From: CAVTWS01 sp963738445
Lineage (GTDB): Bacteria; Actinomycetota; Acidimicrobiia; Acidimicrobiales; SHLQ01
DNA: 64,000 nt
Direction: 5' to 3'
NCBI GenBank assembly: GCA_963738445.1
Contig: CAVTWS010000010.1
Coordinates: 62,001-126,000 of the forward strand
Positions 45,124 through 53,105 of the stretch are shown piece by piece. The number at the start of each line of letters is the position of its first letter. The stretch's first letter is position 1. The notes under the pieces were generated by a model. The model made no database searches, was not told the origin of the DNA, and saw nothing but the letters and a program-made list of their open reading frames with translations. The position numbers and the translations under genes are program-made.

Positions 45124-46296
45124 TCAGGGGGCGGCCGACGGCAGGTCGACCGATCGGGAGTACACACCCTGGCGCCCCCAGCGCCGGATCCGCATCAGGT
45201 CGGTGAGCAGACGGAGGGCATCACGGGTGATGTGGACGGTCGATCGCTCGGAGTTGACCACCGAGACGGGGAGCTCGCACAAGCTGAGCCGGTAGCGCTC
45301 CACGAGGTGGAAGACCTCGACGTCGAAGGCGAACCCATCGACCCGCCCGGGGCCGAACACGATCTGGGCGACGTCTCGCCGAAAGGCCTTGATGCCGCAC
45401 TGGGTGTCGCGGTACTGGCCGACGAGCAGGACGTGGGTCGCCAGGTTGATGAACCGACTGCCCACCTCTCGTACCCTCGCCGCCCGAACCACGGTGGTCG
45501 TGCCGACGTGCTGCCGGCTGCCGACCGCGACATCCCAGCCGTCCTCGATCACCATGAGGAAGGCGAGGAGCTCCGCCGGTTCGTAGGACAGGTCGGCGTC
45601 GGTGAAGGCGACGGTCCGACCGCGGGCCGCCTGCATGCCGGCGCGCACCGCACCGCCCTTGCCGAGGTTCCGCGGGAGCACGAGCACCTGATCGGCTCCG
45701 GCCGATTCCGCCTGCCCCGCGGTGTCGTCGCCCGACCCGTCGTCGACGACGACGATCTCGAGCTCACCACCCACCGCCGGACCCAACTCGGCCCGCAGGC
45801 GACGGACGGTGGTCGCGATGCGGTCACCCTCGCGGAACGCGGGAATGACGACCGACAGCCGGGGACCGCCCATCACCGGCGCCCGCCGGGCGGGAGTGCC
45901 GAGCTCGGTCCGGATGCGACGGAAGAGGAACGTTCGGTGGAGGATCAGACGGACGAGCGCCGCGCCGGCGATCGCCACCAGCTTGGCCGGGACCGGCGCC
46001 CAGTGCGGGCGGGTCAGCAGCAGCACGAGCAGATCGACCGTTCCCGCGAGCACGGCGCTCCCGACGAAGATCTCCGGGTACTGGATCCAGCGCGTCGACG
46101 GATCGTCTCGAAGGGTGACCAGGCGATGCAGCACCAGGGACACGCATGCCGCGACCACCAACGCGACGATGTCGGCGGCGACGAGCGGCCATCCCGTGCC
46201 ACCGCCCAGCAGATCGGCGCCGACCACGTAGACCAGGAGATCCACAACCGTGGCAACGGCACCGACGGCGACGTATCGACCGAGTCGACGTCTCAC
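45124..46296 (-). CDS. GtrA-like membrane domain fused to GT2 glycosyltransferase
   Basis: A fusion of 390 residues. Residues 1-130 form a four-helix GtrA-like domain (RYVAVGAVATVVDLLVYVVG, LVAADIVALVVAACVSLVLH and two more), proposed to flip or handle polyprenyl-linked sugars. From about 145 a dolichol-phosphate-mannose-synthase-like GT2 begins (RLSVVIPAFREGDRIATTVRRL), with VVVDDGSGDD, the metal-binding AFTDADLSYEPAELLAF and DTQCGIKAFRRDVA. It probably makes a polyprenyl-phosphate-linked sugar (mannose or glucose) for wall glycans and presents it for translocation. The two domains are usually separate genes in one operon. Confidence 0.85.
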   Translation of the reverse strand: MRRRLGRYVAVGAVATVVDLLVYVVGADLLGGGTGWPLVAADIVALVVAACVSLVLHRLVTLRDDPSTRWIQYPEIFVGSAVLAGTVDLLVLLLTRPHWAPVPAKLVAIAGAALVRLILHRTFLFRRIRTELGTPARRAPVMGGPRLSVVIPAFREGDRIATTVRRLRAELGPAVGGELEIVVVDDGSGDDTAGQAESAGADQVLVLPRNLGKGGAVRAGMQAARGRTVAFTDADLSYEPAELLAFLMVIEDGWDVAVGSRQHVGTTTVVRAARVREVGSRFINLATHVLLVGQYRDTQCGIKAFRRDVAQIVFGPGRVDGFAFDVEVFHLVERYRLSLCELPVSVVNSERSTVHITRDALRLLTDLMRIRRWGRQGVYSRSVDLPSAAP

Positions 46297-46350
46297 GAGC
46301 TCACCTTGTCTCCACCGCCCACAGTCCCCACGACGCTCACCGCCGCCGGT

Positions 46351-49074
46351 TCAGGAGCGCTGGTCCGGCGCCGCCGGAGTACCCGGATCCTCGCGCTCGA
46401 CCGGGGGCTCCGGCCGGTCCCACCCGTCCCAATCGACCCACTCGGAATCGGGGGCGATCTCCGGCTCGACGGGTTCGCTCCAGTTCCGGCGCAGCGTCGC
46501 CGCGGCCGAATCGAGCGACCCGACGAGATCGAACCCCCGGTCGCCGACATCGAAACGACCGCGACGGAACATGACGACGAGTCCGATGAGACCGAACAGG
46601 CTCAGCAGGTAGCTCACCAGGTCGAGCCCGGTGCGCCCGTAGGAGAGGTGGACCTCGGTGCTGGTCGGCACCACGACCATGAGGTTCGGCGCCACCCGCC
46701 ACGGGCCCTCAGCGCCGTCGACCTGCCAGTTGGGGAAGTACGACATCCGCACCAGGACCGGGACGCCGACCTGGTCGACCCGGAAGGAGATCTCGTCCTG
46801 GTCGTAGGAGATGTCCGACACGACGACCAGCGACAGCGGCCGCGCCTCCGCATCGGTCACCTCGCTGTCGAGCGCATCCTCGATGCCTTCGCTCGACACG
46901 CCGACCCGCTGCCAGCTCGCCGGCCCGCCCTGGGTCAACATCACCGGCCATTCCGTGCGATCGAGGAACCAGGGAACGGCCACGTCGAGCCATTCCGCCT
47001 GGTGATCGTGAACCCCGGTGAGCACCGCCGGCTCGTTCTCCAACGGCGCCACCAGGGCGCTGCCCGCAACCTCGTACACGTGCCACGGTCCCGACGCCGC
47101 GACCTCGGTGAGGTCGGGATGGGTCGCGGCCGCGGCGACGGCCGTGTCGGAGAACGCCAGGTAGTACCGGACCCCGAGCATCTGCAGGTGTTCGACGCCG
47201 AGGTCGATGTCGAAGGCCCCGTACGGCAACCCGCGCATGGGCCGCGACGGACCGCCGACGAACGAGCCGTCGCCCTCGGGGTCGACCGCCGGGCCGGACA
47301 GCTCCGCTTGCATCAAGAAGTGATATGGCACCGTCGCCGACGCCTCGAAGTAGAGGCCCTCCATGCTGCCGACACAGCCGTCGGTGAAGTGCGGCAGGAG
47401 CATCGGGACCATGGTGCTGCCGTACCGGCTGAGCTCGGGCGCGAACTCCCACAACGACTGGCCGCAGCCGTACTCGGCGCCCACCCGGTCCATCGTCTGG
47501 ACCAGCTCGTAGAACTCGGGGTACGCATTCGGGCTGACCTTGCCCTCGATGCCACTGAAGTTCCAGCGGGCCCAGCCCGGCACGAAACTGGTGTCGACGT
47601 CGATGCCCATCCAGGTGCGGCCGCCGCCGGTGGCCAACGAGCTTCCCGGCACCGCCCCCATCGGCAGCCCGACGATCACCCACGACAGGAGCAGCACCCC
47701 GATCGGTGACAGGGCGATGCTCCAACGACGGACGGCGTCGGGATCGCGTCGGGGACCGGAATCCCGGAAGGCCCAGGCGACGAGCCGGCAGATCTCCGAG
47801 ACCAGCACCGCCGCCAGGAGGTACAGGCACAGGTAGTAGAAGGGCAGCACCCGGGCGTTCCACAACCGCCCCTCGGGGAGCCAGACGAACGATCCGGCGA
47901 GACCGGCGGCCCAGATGCCGAGCAGGATCCCGATGCGGTGGCGCCGGATGACCGACACCACGAACCCGATGACCGCCATGGCCAGCACCAGCTCGAGCGG
48001 CGGGTAGTCACGCAGGAAGTCGGGATTCAGGTTGCTCCGCGTGACCAGGTAGTCCTGGTAGTGGTCGATCTTTTCCCACCCCATGTTGTTGAGGTAGGCG
48101 TGGCGGCCGAAGAACGGCAGCACCCAGAACATGCTGAGCAGGCCGCCCACCAGGCCGACGGTGCCGAGGTACAGCAGCCGCCGCGGGCTCAGCCGGATCA
48201 GGATGATCACCACCGTCGCACCACCGGCGAACACCAGGGGGATGACATGGCACAACGCCGTGAGCCCCAGGAACAGCGCCGCCCAACCGCGTCCCTTCCC
48301 CGTCTCGAGGCCCCGGATCAGGAACGCCAGGTACAGCAGCGCGAACGAGAGGCTGATGGCGAACGAGAACTCGCCCGCCAGGGTCGACGCCGCGTTGCCA
48401 CCGTAGATGTTGAACGAGCGGTCGAAGACGAAGAACAGGCTCCCGAGCGCCATGACCTGGGGCCCGGGGAACGCCAACCCGCTGAAGCGGCCGAGGAGGT
48501 AGACCGAGAACGGCATGGCGACCACACCGCTGACGGCGACGAGCTTGAACGCCACGCCGTACGGCATCCCCACCGACAACACGACGATCGTCACCGCCGC
48601 GGCGATGATCCACGGCCGTACTCGGACCAGACGGGGTTGCCGATAGGACAGCCAGACCGCCGCCCCCGCCGACAGGACGCACAATGTCGCGGGCAACGGA
48701 TCGAGACCGACGTTGAGGGCCACGATCATCAGCGCCGGCACCACGAAGTAGAACTGATAGGCCGGGAAACCGGCGTACCAGTCCGTGGTCCAGCCCGACA
48801 GCCGAAGGTTCGGCAGGAGCTCGTCGCGCAGGTAGGCGGGCCCCCACACGTGGGCGCCCATGTCACCGCCCGTCGGTACGTTGTCTTCGAAGATCAGCCC
48901 ATCGGGATTCAGCTGGTGGAACACGAAGTAGGTGGCGAAGGCCCCCACGATGAACGTGACCCATTCCTGCGGAGACCGGGAGCCGAGCCACACGAGGGGA
49001 CGATCGTCGTGATCGGTCACGGGGCGGGGTGGGGCGAGGGTGCCCCCATCGGAGGCCTGAGTGGTCGAATCCAT
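46351..49074 (-). CDS. large polytopic membrane protein (GT-C/YfhO-like)
   Basis: A 907-residue integral membrane protein with about 12 hydrophobic helices in the first 480 residues (for example WIIAAAVTIVVLSVGMPYGV and RLLYLGTVGLVGGLLSMFWV). A large extracytoplasmic region (about 490-790) follows, then a last helix (LVSYLLSLFGLIGLVVMFR) and an acidic tail. This plan resembles YfhO and 6-pyruvoyl-tetrahydropterin-synthase-related membrane proteins of actinobacteria, thought to be GT-C glycosyltransferases using polyprenyl-linked sugars. It lies 54 bases upstream of the GtrA-GT2 fusion, a candidate donor supplier. No specific reaction can be claimed. Confidence 0.75.
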   Translation of the reverse strand: MDSTTQASDGGTLAPPRPVTDHDDRPLVWLGSRSPQEWVTFIVGAFATYFVFHQLNPDGLIFEDNVPTGGDMGAHVWGPAYLRDELLPNLRLSGWTTDWYAGFPAYQFYFVVPALMIVALNVGLDPLPATLCVLSAGAAVWLSYRQPRLVRVRPWIIAAAVTIVVLSVGMPYGVAFKLVAVSGVVAMPFSVYLLGRFSGLAFPGPQVMALGSLFFVFDRSFNIYGGNAASTLAGEFSFAISLSFALLYLAFLIRGLETGKGRGWAALFLGLTALCHVIPLVFAGGATVVIILIRLSPRRLLYLGTVGLVGGLLSMFWVLPFFGRHAYLNNMGWEKIDHYQDYLVTRSNLNPDFLRDYPPLELVLAMAVIGFVVSVIRRHRIGILLGIWAAGLAGSFVWLPEGRLWNARVLPFYYLCLYLLAAVLVSEICRLVAWAFRDSGPRRDPDAVRRWSIALSPIGVLLLSWVIVGLPMGAVPGSSLATGGGRTWMGIDVDTSFVPGWARWNFSGIEGKVSPNAYPEFYELVQTMDRVGAEYGCGQSLWEFAPELSRYGSTMVPMLLPHFTDGCVGSMEGLYFEASATVPYHFLMQAELSGPAVDPEGDGSFVGGPSRPMRGLPYGAFDIDLGVEHLQMLGVRYYLAFSDTAVAAAATHPDLTEVAASGPWHVYEVAGSALVAPLENEPAVLTGVHDHQAEWLDVAVPWFLDRTEWPVMLTQGGPASWQRVGVSSEGIEDALDSEVTDAEARPLSLVVVSDISYDQDEISFRVDQVGVPVLVRMSYFPNWQVDGAEGPWRVAPNLMVVVPTSTEVHLSYGRTGLDLVSYLLSLFGLIGLVVMFRRGRFDVGDRGFDLVGSLDSAAATLRRNWSEPVEPEIAPDSEWVDWDGWDRPEPPVEREDPGTPAAPDQRS

Positions 49075-49158
49075 GACGGCTCACATGGTGGCAGGTGCCG
49101 AGACCCCGACGAGGTCATGGCGACACTACCGACCCGATCGGCCGGCGCAACGAGCGGG

Positions 49159-49383
49159 TTAGCGGAAACGCCGGCCGGGCAGGAGATCCCGCACCGTGTG
49201 CACGTCGGCCAGCACGGCGTGGCGCCCCAGGCGCTCACCGTCGCGCACCCACTCCCGGATGTCGCACGACCCGCATGACCGCAGTTCGTGACCGAGCCCG
49301 GCCCCGAACGTCAACACCACCATGCGCCGCCCGCACTCGGGACAGCACAACGCCGATGTGGTCTCCGCCAACTCTTGATTCAT
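49159..49383 (-). CDS. small zinc-ribbon-like protein
   Basis: A 74-residue protein (MNQELAETTSALCCPECGRRM...) with two cysteine pairs, CCPEC and CGSC, spaced like a small zinc ribbon, and an ELRSCGSCDIREWVRDGE core. The start at ATG 49383 lies in a locally AT-richer stretch without a clear Shine-Dalgarno sequence; ATG 49446 would add 21 residues. No family name can be given. The 76-84-base gaps on either side show no other gene. Confidence 0.5.
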   Translation of the reverse strand: MNQELAETTSALCCPECGRRMVVLTFGAGLGHELRSCGSCDIREWVRDGERLGRHAVLADVHTVRDLLPGRRFR

Positions 49384-49524
49384 GTAACTGATTTGCCCCA
49401 CGAACCGAGTTCTCGTCGCGTCGTGGGGGCCACCTGGATAAGTCATTCGACCCGAGCGATAGTCAATGTCGGGTTTGAGTTCTTTGGGCCTAGGACGAGA
49501 GGGGCGTACGACCCATGAAGGATC

Positions 49525-49561
49525 GCCGCCGCCTGGGTCGTGGGACCCAGCCCCGGGCGGC
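49525..49561 (-). terminator. hairpin downstream of the CPBP protease gene
   Basis: An inner stem CTGGGTC / GACCCAG with a GTGG loop (49533-49550) is flanked by GCCGCC and GGCGGC that can pair as an outer stem with a bulge. It lies 15 bases past the protease stop on the minus strand. No T-run follows. Confidence 0.5.
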
Positions 49562-49575
49562 GCCCCACGACCGGC

Positions 49576-50355
49576 TCAGGCCAGGAGCAGCGAGACGACC
49601 GTGGTCAGGTTGAAGCCCAGATGGGTCGCGATGGCCGGGGCGAGGCGCCCGGAGCGTTGCGCCACCAGCCCCAGCACCATGCCGATGAGCAGAAGGGCGG
49701 GGAGTTGGATCACCTGAAAGTGCGACACGGCGAACACGATCGAGGTCACCGCCAGCGCGCCCACGGGTCGCATCGTCGCCTCGAGGGAACGGAGCAGGAG
49801 CCCACGATAGAAGAGCTCCTCCACCACGGGGGCGCCGATCACCACCACGAGGGCCAGCACGGCGATGCCGATGCCGTCGGCCCGCGCCACCAGATCGCGG
49901 GCCGGACCCGCGACATCCTCGGAATCCAGGTCCGGGACGAGCCAGAAGAACGGCGCATACAGCAGTGGCACAGCAATCACCTGCATGGCGATTCCGAGCG
50001 CGATGCCGGCGGGCCAATCCGACCTCCGCACCTCCCGACCGATCGCCGAGTCGAGTTCCGGCACGGACCGGCGGAACAGCATCGGCGCACCCACCAACCC
50101 GAGCCACAGCGGCACCTGGAGGACCGCCACCGCCCACATGGGCACATCGTCGAACGAGAGACGGTCGCTCGATGCGGCGCGTCCGGCGACGTGGCCGACG
50201 GCCGAGCCGAGCCGGTGCTCCACCCCCGGGTCCCATCCGGTGGCGGCGATCACCGCGGCACCCACCAACGACGCCGTCAGCGCACCGATCAACCACCCGC
50301 CGAGGGCGTACCAACGGCCCCGGGCCAGGCCTACTGCGTGCCCACCCGGCGGCAC
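49576..50355 (-). CDS. CPBP-family intramembrane glutamic protease
   Basis: Membrane protease (Rce1/CAAX-like, ABI family) of about 259 residues from GTG 50355. Eight or so helices (ALGGWLIGALTASLVGAAVI, GIALGIAMQVIAVPLLYAPF, and others). The catalytic motifs are VVEELFYRGLLLRSLE (EExxxR), SIVFAVSHFQ and IATHLGFNLTT (HxxxN). Longer upstream extensions overlap the DUF3499 gene in another frame and are rejected. Substrates of actinobacterial CPBP proteases are mostly unknown; some process signal peptides or anti-sigma factors. Confidence 0.85.
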   Translation of the reverse strand: MPPGGHAVGLARGRWYALGGWLIGALTASLVGAAVIAATGWDPGVEHRLGSAVGHVAGRAASSDRLSFDDVPMWAVAVLQVPLWLGLVGAPMLFRRSVPELDSAIGREVRRSDWPAGIALGIAMQVIAVPLLYAPFFWLVPDLDSEDVAGPARDLVARADGIGIAVLALVVVIGAPVVEELFYRGLLLRSLEATMRPVGALAVTSIVFAVSHFQVIQLPALLLIGMVLGLVAQRSGRLAPAIATHLGFNLTTVVSLLLA

Positions 50356-50363
50356 CGACCCCC

Positions 50364-50408
50364 GCGGCCGGTCAGCCGGCCCGGCCTTCCGCGGCCGGTC
50401 AGCCGGCC
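50364..50408. repeat. direct duplication over the DUF3499 stop codon
   Basis: GCGGCCGGTCAGCCGGCC occurs at 50364-50381 and again at 50391-50408, a 27-base offset. The second copy contains the DUF3499 stop (minus-strand TGA, 50399-50401); the first repeats that end within the leader of the protease gene. Confidence 0.8.
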
Positions 50409-50620
50409 TGGGCGAAGGGGGCACGTTCGAGCCGGAGGTCTCGGCGCGTCCACCCCACGGGCACGCTGAGACGATCGGCGTGCCGGAGGCACAGATCGTG
50501 CGTGGCCGGATGCCCCTCGGCGTGGAGCGGTTCGATCCAGACGACGCGCGACGCATAGTCGTAGGACAAGGTGGCCGCAGCCACTGCGGTACAGCCCGGG
50601 CGGGCACACCTGCGCGTCAT
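50399..50620 (-). CDS. DUF3499 family protein
   Basis: A 73-residue actinobacterial DUF3499 protein. MTRRCARPGCTAVAAATLSYDY with two cysteines, VVWIEPL, HDLCLRHADRLSVPVGW with another Cys and His form a putative zinc site. The family is found beside phosphomannomutase and Trm112 in actinobacteria, and its function is unknown. It is divergent from ftsH, 82 bases away. Its end is duplicated directly downstream. Confidence 0.88.
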   Translation of the reverse strand: MTRRCARPGCTAVAAATLSYDYASRVVWIEPLHAEGHPATHDLCLRHADRLSVPVGWTRRDLRLERAPFAQAG

Positions 50621-50702
50621 GGCTGGTCACGGTACCGGACCGCCGCACCTCGAGCGCGGATGGCGGGAGCCACACATCGGTCTGTCCCCCTACCATGGAG
50701 TC

Positions 50703-52673
50703 ATGGCGCCGCCCCCTCCTCCTCCCCCACCCCCCGGGAACCGTGGCTCCCGACCGTCGCGGCTCTCGCGGGAGAGTGGCGGACTCCCCCGTTGGACCCT
50801 CTGGCTGCTGCTGGCCCTCGTGGCGGGAATGTTCCTCCTCCCGAGCCTGGTGCCCGGCGACGATCGAGAGGATCTCCCCTACACCACGTTCGTCGCCCTC
50901 GTGGAGGACGGCGAGATCGAGGAGATCAAGGTCGACAACGACACCGGGCGCATCACCGGTGAGCTGACCAACGGCGACAAGTTCATCACCACCGGCCCCC
51001 TGGTGCTACCGGAAGGCCAGGTCGACTTCCTGCAGGACAACGTCGACAAAGTCGTCTGGGACACCCCCCAGTCGAGCTTCTGGGCGTCGATCCTGCCCCT
51101 GTTCCTGCCGGTGTTGCTGTTCATCGGCTTCTTCGTGTGGATGCAACGGCGAGCGCAGGGCCAGATGAGCGGCATCATGTCGATCGGCCGCTCCCGGGCC
51201 AAGGCCTACTCCACCGAGCGACCGGGCACGACCTTCGCTGACGTCGCCGGATATCAGGGTGTCAAGCAGGAGATCAACGAGGTCGTCGACTTCTTGAAGA
51301 ACCCGGGCCGCTTCGCCGAGATCGGTGCCCGCATCCCGAAGGGCATCTTGTTGGTAGGCCCACCGGGGACCGGGAAGACCCTGATCGCCCGTGCCGTCGC
51401 CGGTGAGGCCGGGGTGCCGTTCCTGTCCGTCACCGGCTCGGACTTCATGGAGATGTTCGTGGGGGTAGGCGCCAGCCGCGTCCGCGACCTGTTCGACTCG
51501 GCCCGCAAGCTCGGGCGGTCCATCATCTTCATCGACGAGATCGACTCCATCGGCCGCAAACGCGGGGCCGGCCTGGGTGGTGGTCACGACGAACGGGAGC
51601 AGACCCTCAACCAGATGCTCTCCGAGATGGACGGCTTCGAAGCCACCGAGGGCATCGTGATGATGGCGGCCACCAACCGGCCCGACATCCTCGATCCCGC
51701 GCTCCTGCGGCCGGGCCGCTTCGACCGTCAGGTCGTCGTACCCCTGCCCGAGCTCAGCGACCGGGTGGAGATCCTCAAGGTCCACATGAAAGGCAAGCGG
51801 GTCGCCGCCGACCTCGACATGAACGTCATCGCCCGCGGCACTCCCGGGATGAGCGGCGCCGACCTGGCCAACCTGATCAACGAGGCGGCGTTGTTCGCCG
51901 TGCGAGAAGGTGCCGACACCATCCACATGCACCACATCGATGAGGCGCGGGATCGGGTGATCATGGGCCAGAAGCGTGAGTCGCTCGCTCTGTCGGACCG
52001 GGAGAAGGAGGCGGTCGCCTATCACGAGGCCGGCCACGCCGTGTGCGCCGTCGTCCTGCCGACCGCCGACCCGCTGCACAAGGTGACCATCATCCCGAGC
52101 GGCATGGCCCTCGGTGTGACCATGCAGCTCCCGCTCGAGGAGAAGCACATCTACCGGCAGGACTACATCGAGGACTCCCTTGTGGTCCGCATGGGCGGCC
52201 GCATCGCCGAGGAACTGGTCTTCGGCATGGTGTCGACAGGCGCCAACAACGACCTCGTCGGGGCGACCGAGCTGGCCCGCAAGATGGTCCGCGAGTGGGG
52301 CATGAGCGAACGCATCGGGCCCATGGCGTGGGGCTCTCAGAACCAGGTCTTCCTCGGCGACGACCTCATGCACAGCCGCGACTACAGCGACGACACGGCC
52401 CGCGTGATCGATCAGGAGGTCGAGCGGATCCTGCGTGACCAGGAGGACCGATGCCGGTCGGTGTTGACCGAGAATCGCCACGGTCTCGACCTCGTGGCCC
52501 GCGCCCTGCTCGAACACGAGACGATCGACGGCCTCGAGGTCGAGCGCCTGCTCGACCTCGGACGATCCGCCCCGATGGGTGCTCCTTCGCCTGGCTCGAA
52601 CGGCTCCGACCACCTGCCAGCCGCCCCGGTCACCGTGGCGCCCGCCCAGGTCCCAGCACCGCCTGCCGGCTGA
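50703..52673 (+). CDS. ftsH: ATP-dependent zinc metalloprotease FtsH
   Basis: Membrane AAA+ protease of 656 residues. A Pro-rich cytoplasmic lead (MAPPPPPPPPPGNRG), first helix WTLWLLLALVAGMFLLPSL, a small extracytoplasmic domain, second helix (ILPLFLPVLLFIGFFVWMQ), an AAA domain with Walker A GPPGTGKT, Walker B SIIFIDEIDSIG and SRH region ATNRPDILDPALLRPGRFDR, and the protease motif AYHEAGHAVCAV (HEXXH), with the third zinc ligand Asp in TGANNDLVGATELA. The start is ATG 50703. It degrades misassembled membrane proteins and short-lived regulators. It is followed nine bases later by a membrane-anchored thioredoxin gene. Confidence 0.96.
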   Translation: MAPPPPPPPPPGNRGSRPSRLSRESGGLPRWTLWLLLALVAGMFLLPSLVPGDDREDLPYTTFVALVEDGEIEEIKVDNDTGRITGELTNGDKFITTGPLVLPEGQVDFLQDNVDKVVWDTPQSSFWASILPLFLPVLLFIGFFVWMQRRAQGQMSGIMSIGRSRAKAYSTERPGTTFADVAGYQGVKQEINEVVDFLKNPGRFAEIGARIPKGILLVGPPGTGKTLIARAVAGEAGVPFLSVTGSDFMEMFVGVGASRVRDLFDSARKLGRSIIFIDEIDSIGRKRGAGLGGGHDEREQTLNQMLSEMDGFEATEGIVMMAATNRPDILDPALLRPGRFDRQVVVPLPELSDRVEILKVHMKGKRVAADLDMNVIARGTPGMSGADLANLINEAALFAVREGADTIHMHHIDEARDRVIMGQKRESLALSDREKEAVAYHEAGHAVCAVVLPTADPLHKVTIIPSGMALGVTMQLPLEEKHIYRQDYIEDSLVVRMGGRIAEELVFGMVSTGANNDLVGATELARKMVREWGMSERIGPMAWGSQNQVFLGDDLMHSRDYSDDTARVIDQEVERILRDQEDRCRSVLTENRHGLDLVARALLEHETIDGLEVERLLDLGRSAPMGAPSPGSNGSDHLPAAPVTVAPAQVPAPPAG

Positions 52674-52682
52674 CCCGTCGCG

Positions 52683-53105
52683 GTGGAGCGGTTCATCGTC
52701 GTCGCGGTAGTGGTGATCGTCGCCGTGGCCGTCGCCGCCGCCGGGCGCCGCCGTCAGCCGTCCACTCCGGTCCGTACCGGTGGCGCGGTGCCGACCCATG
52801 TCGATCGGGATGACTTCCCGTCCCGGGATGCTCCGTGGCTCGTCGTCGCCTTCACCTCGGCGACGTGCCGGACGTGTGCCGCCACCTGGTCCGAGGTCCG
52901 CGCCGCGGCGGGCGAGGACATCGCCGTCGTCGAGGCCGAGGCCGTGGCGGACCGCGCCGTCCATCAGCGTTACGGCATCGACTCGGTGCCCCTCACGGTC
53001 GTCGTCGACGCCGATGGGTCAGTCCGGCGCTCGTTCCTCGGTCCGCTCGCATCCGGCGCGCTGGCGCAGGGCCTCGCCGAGCTCACGGGACGACCGGCCG
53101 GCTGA
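52683..53105 (+). CDS. membrane-anchored thioredoxin-like protein
   Basis: A 140-residue thioredoxin-fold protein from GTG 52683. One N-terminal helix (FIVVAVVVIVAVAVAAAG, residues 4-21) anchors a domain with the redox motif FTSATCRTCAATWSEV (CxxC) and the cis-proline region YGIDSVPLTVVVDADGSV. The basic residues after the helix (GRRRQ) leave the orientation uncertain, although TlpA-like anchored thioredoxins usually face outward. It is co-directional with ftsH and its stop abuts the stop of the convergent DUF5719 gene. Confidence 0.82.
   Translation: MERFIVVAVVVIVAVAVAAAGRRRQPSTPVRTGGAVPTHVDRDDFPSRDAPWLVVAFTSATCRTCAATWSEVRAAAGEDIAVVEAEAVADRAVHQRYGIDSVPLTVVVDADGSVRRSFLGPLASGALAQGLAELTGRPAG

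Noticed and set aside
50356..50607. Extended N-terminus of the CPBP protease
   Set aside because: The extension overlaps the DUF3499 gene in another frame, lacks membrane helices and is low-complexity.
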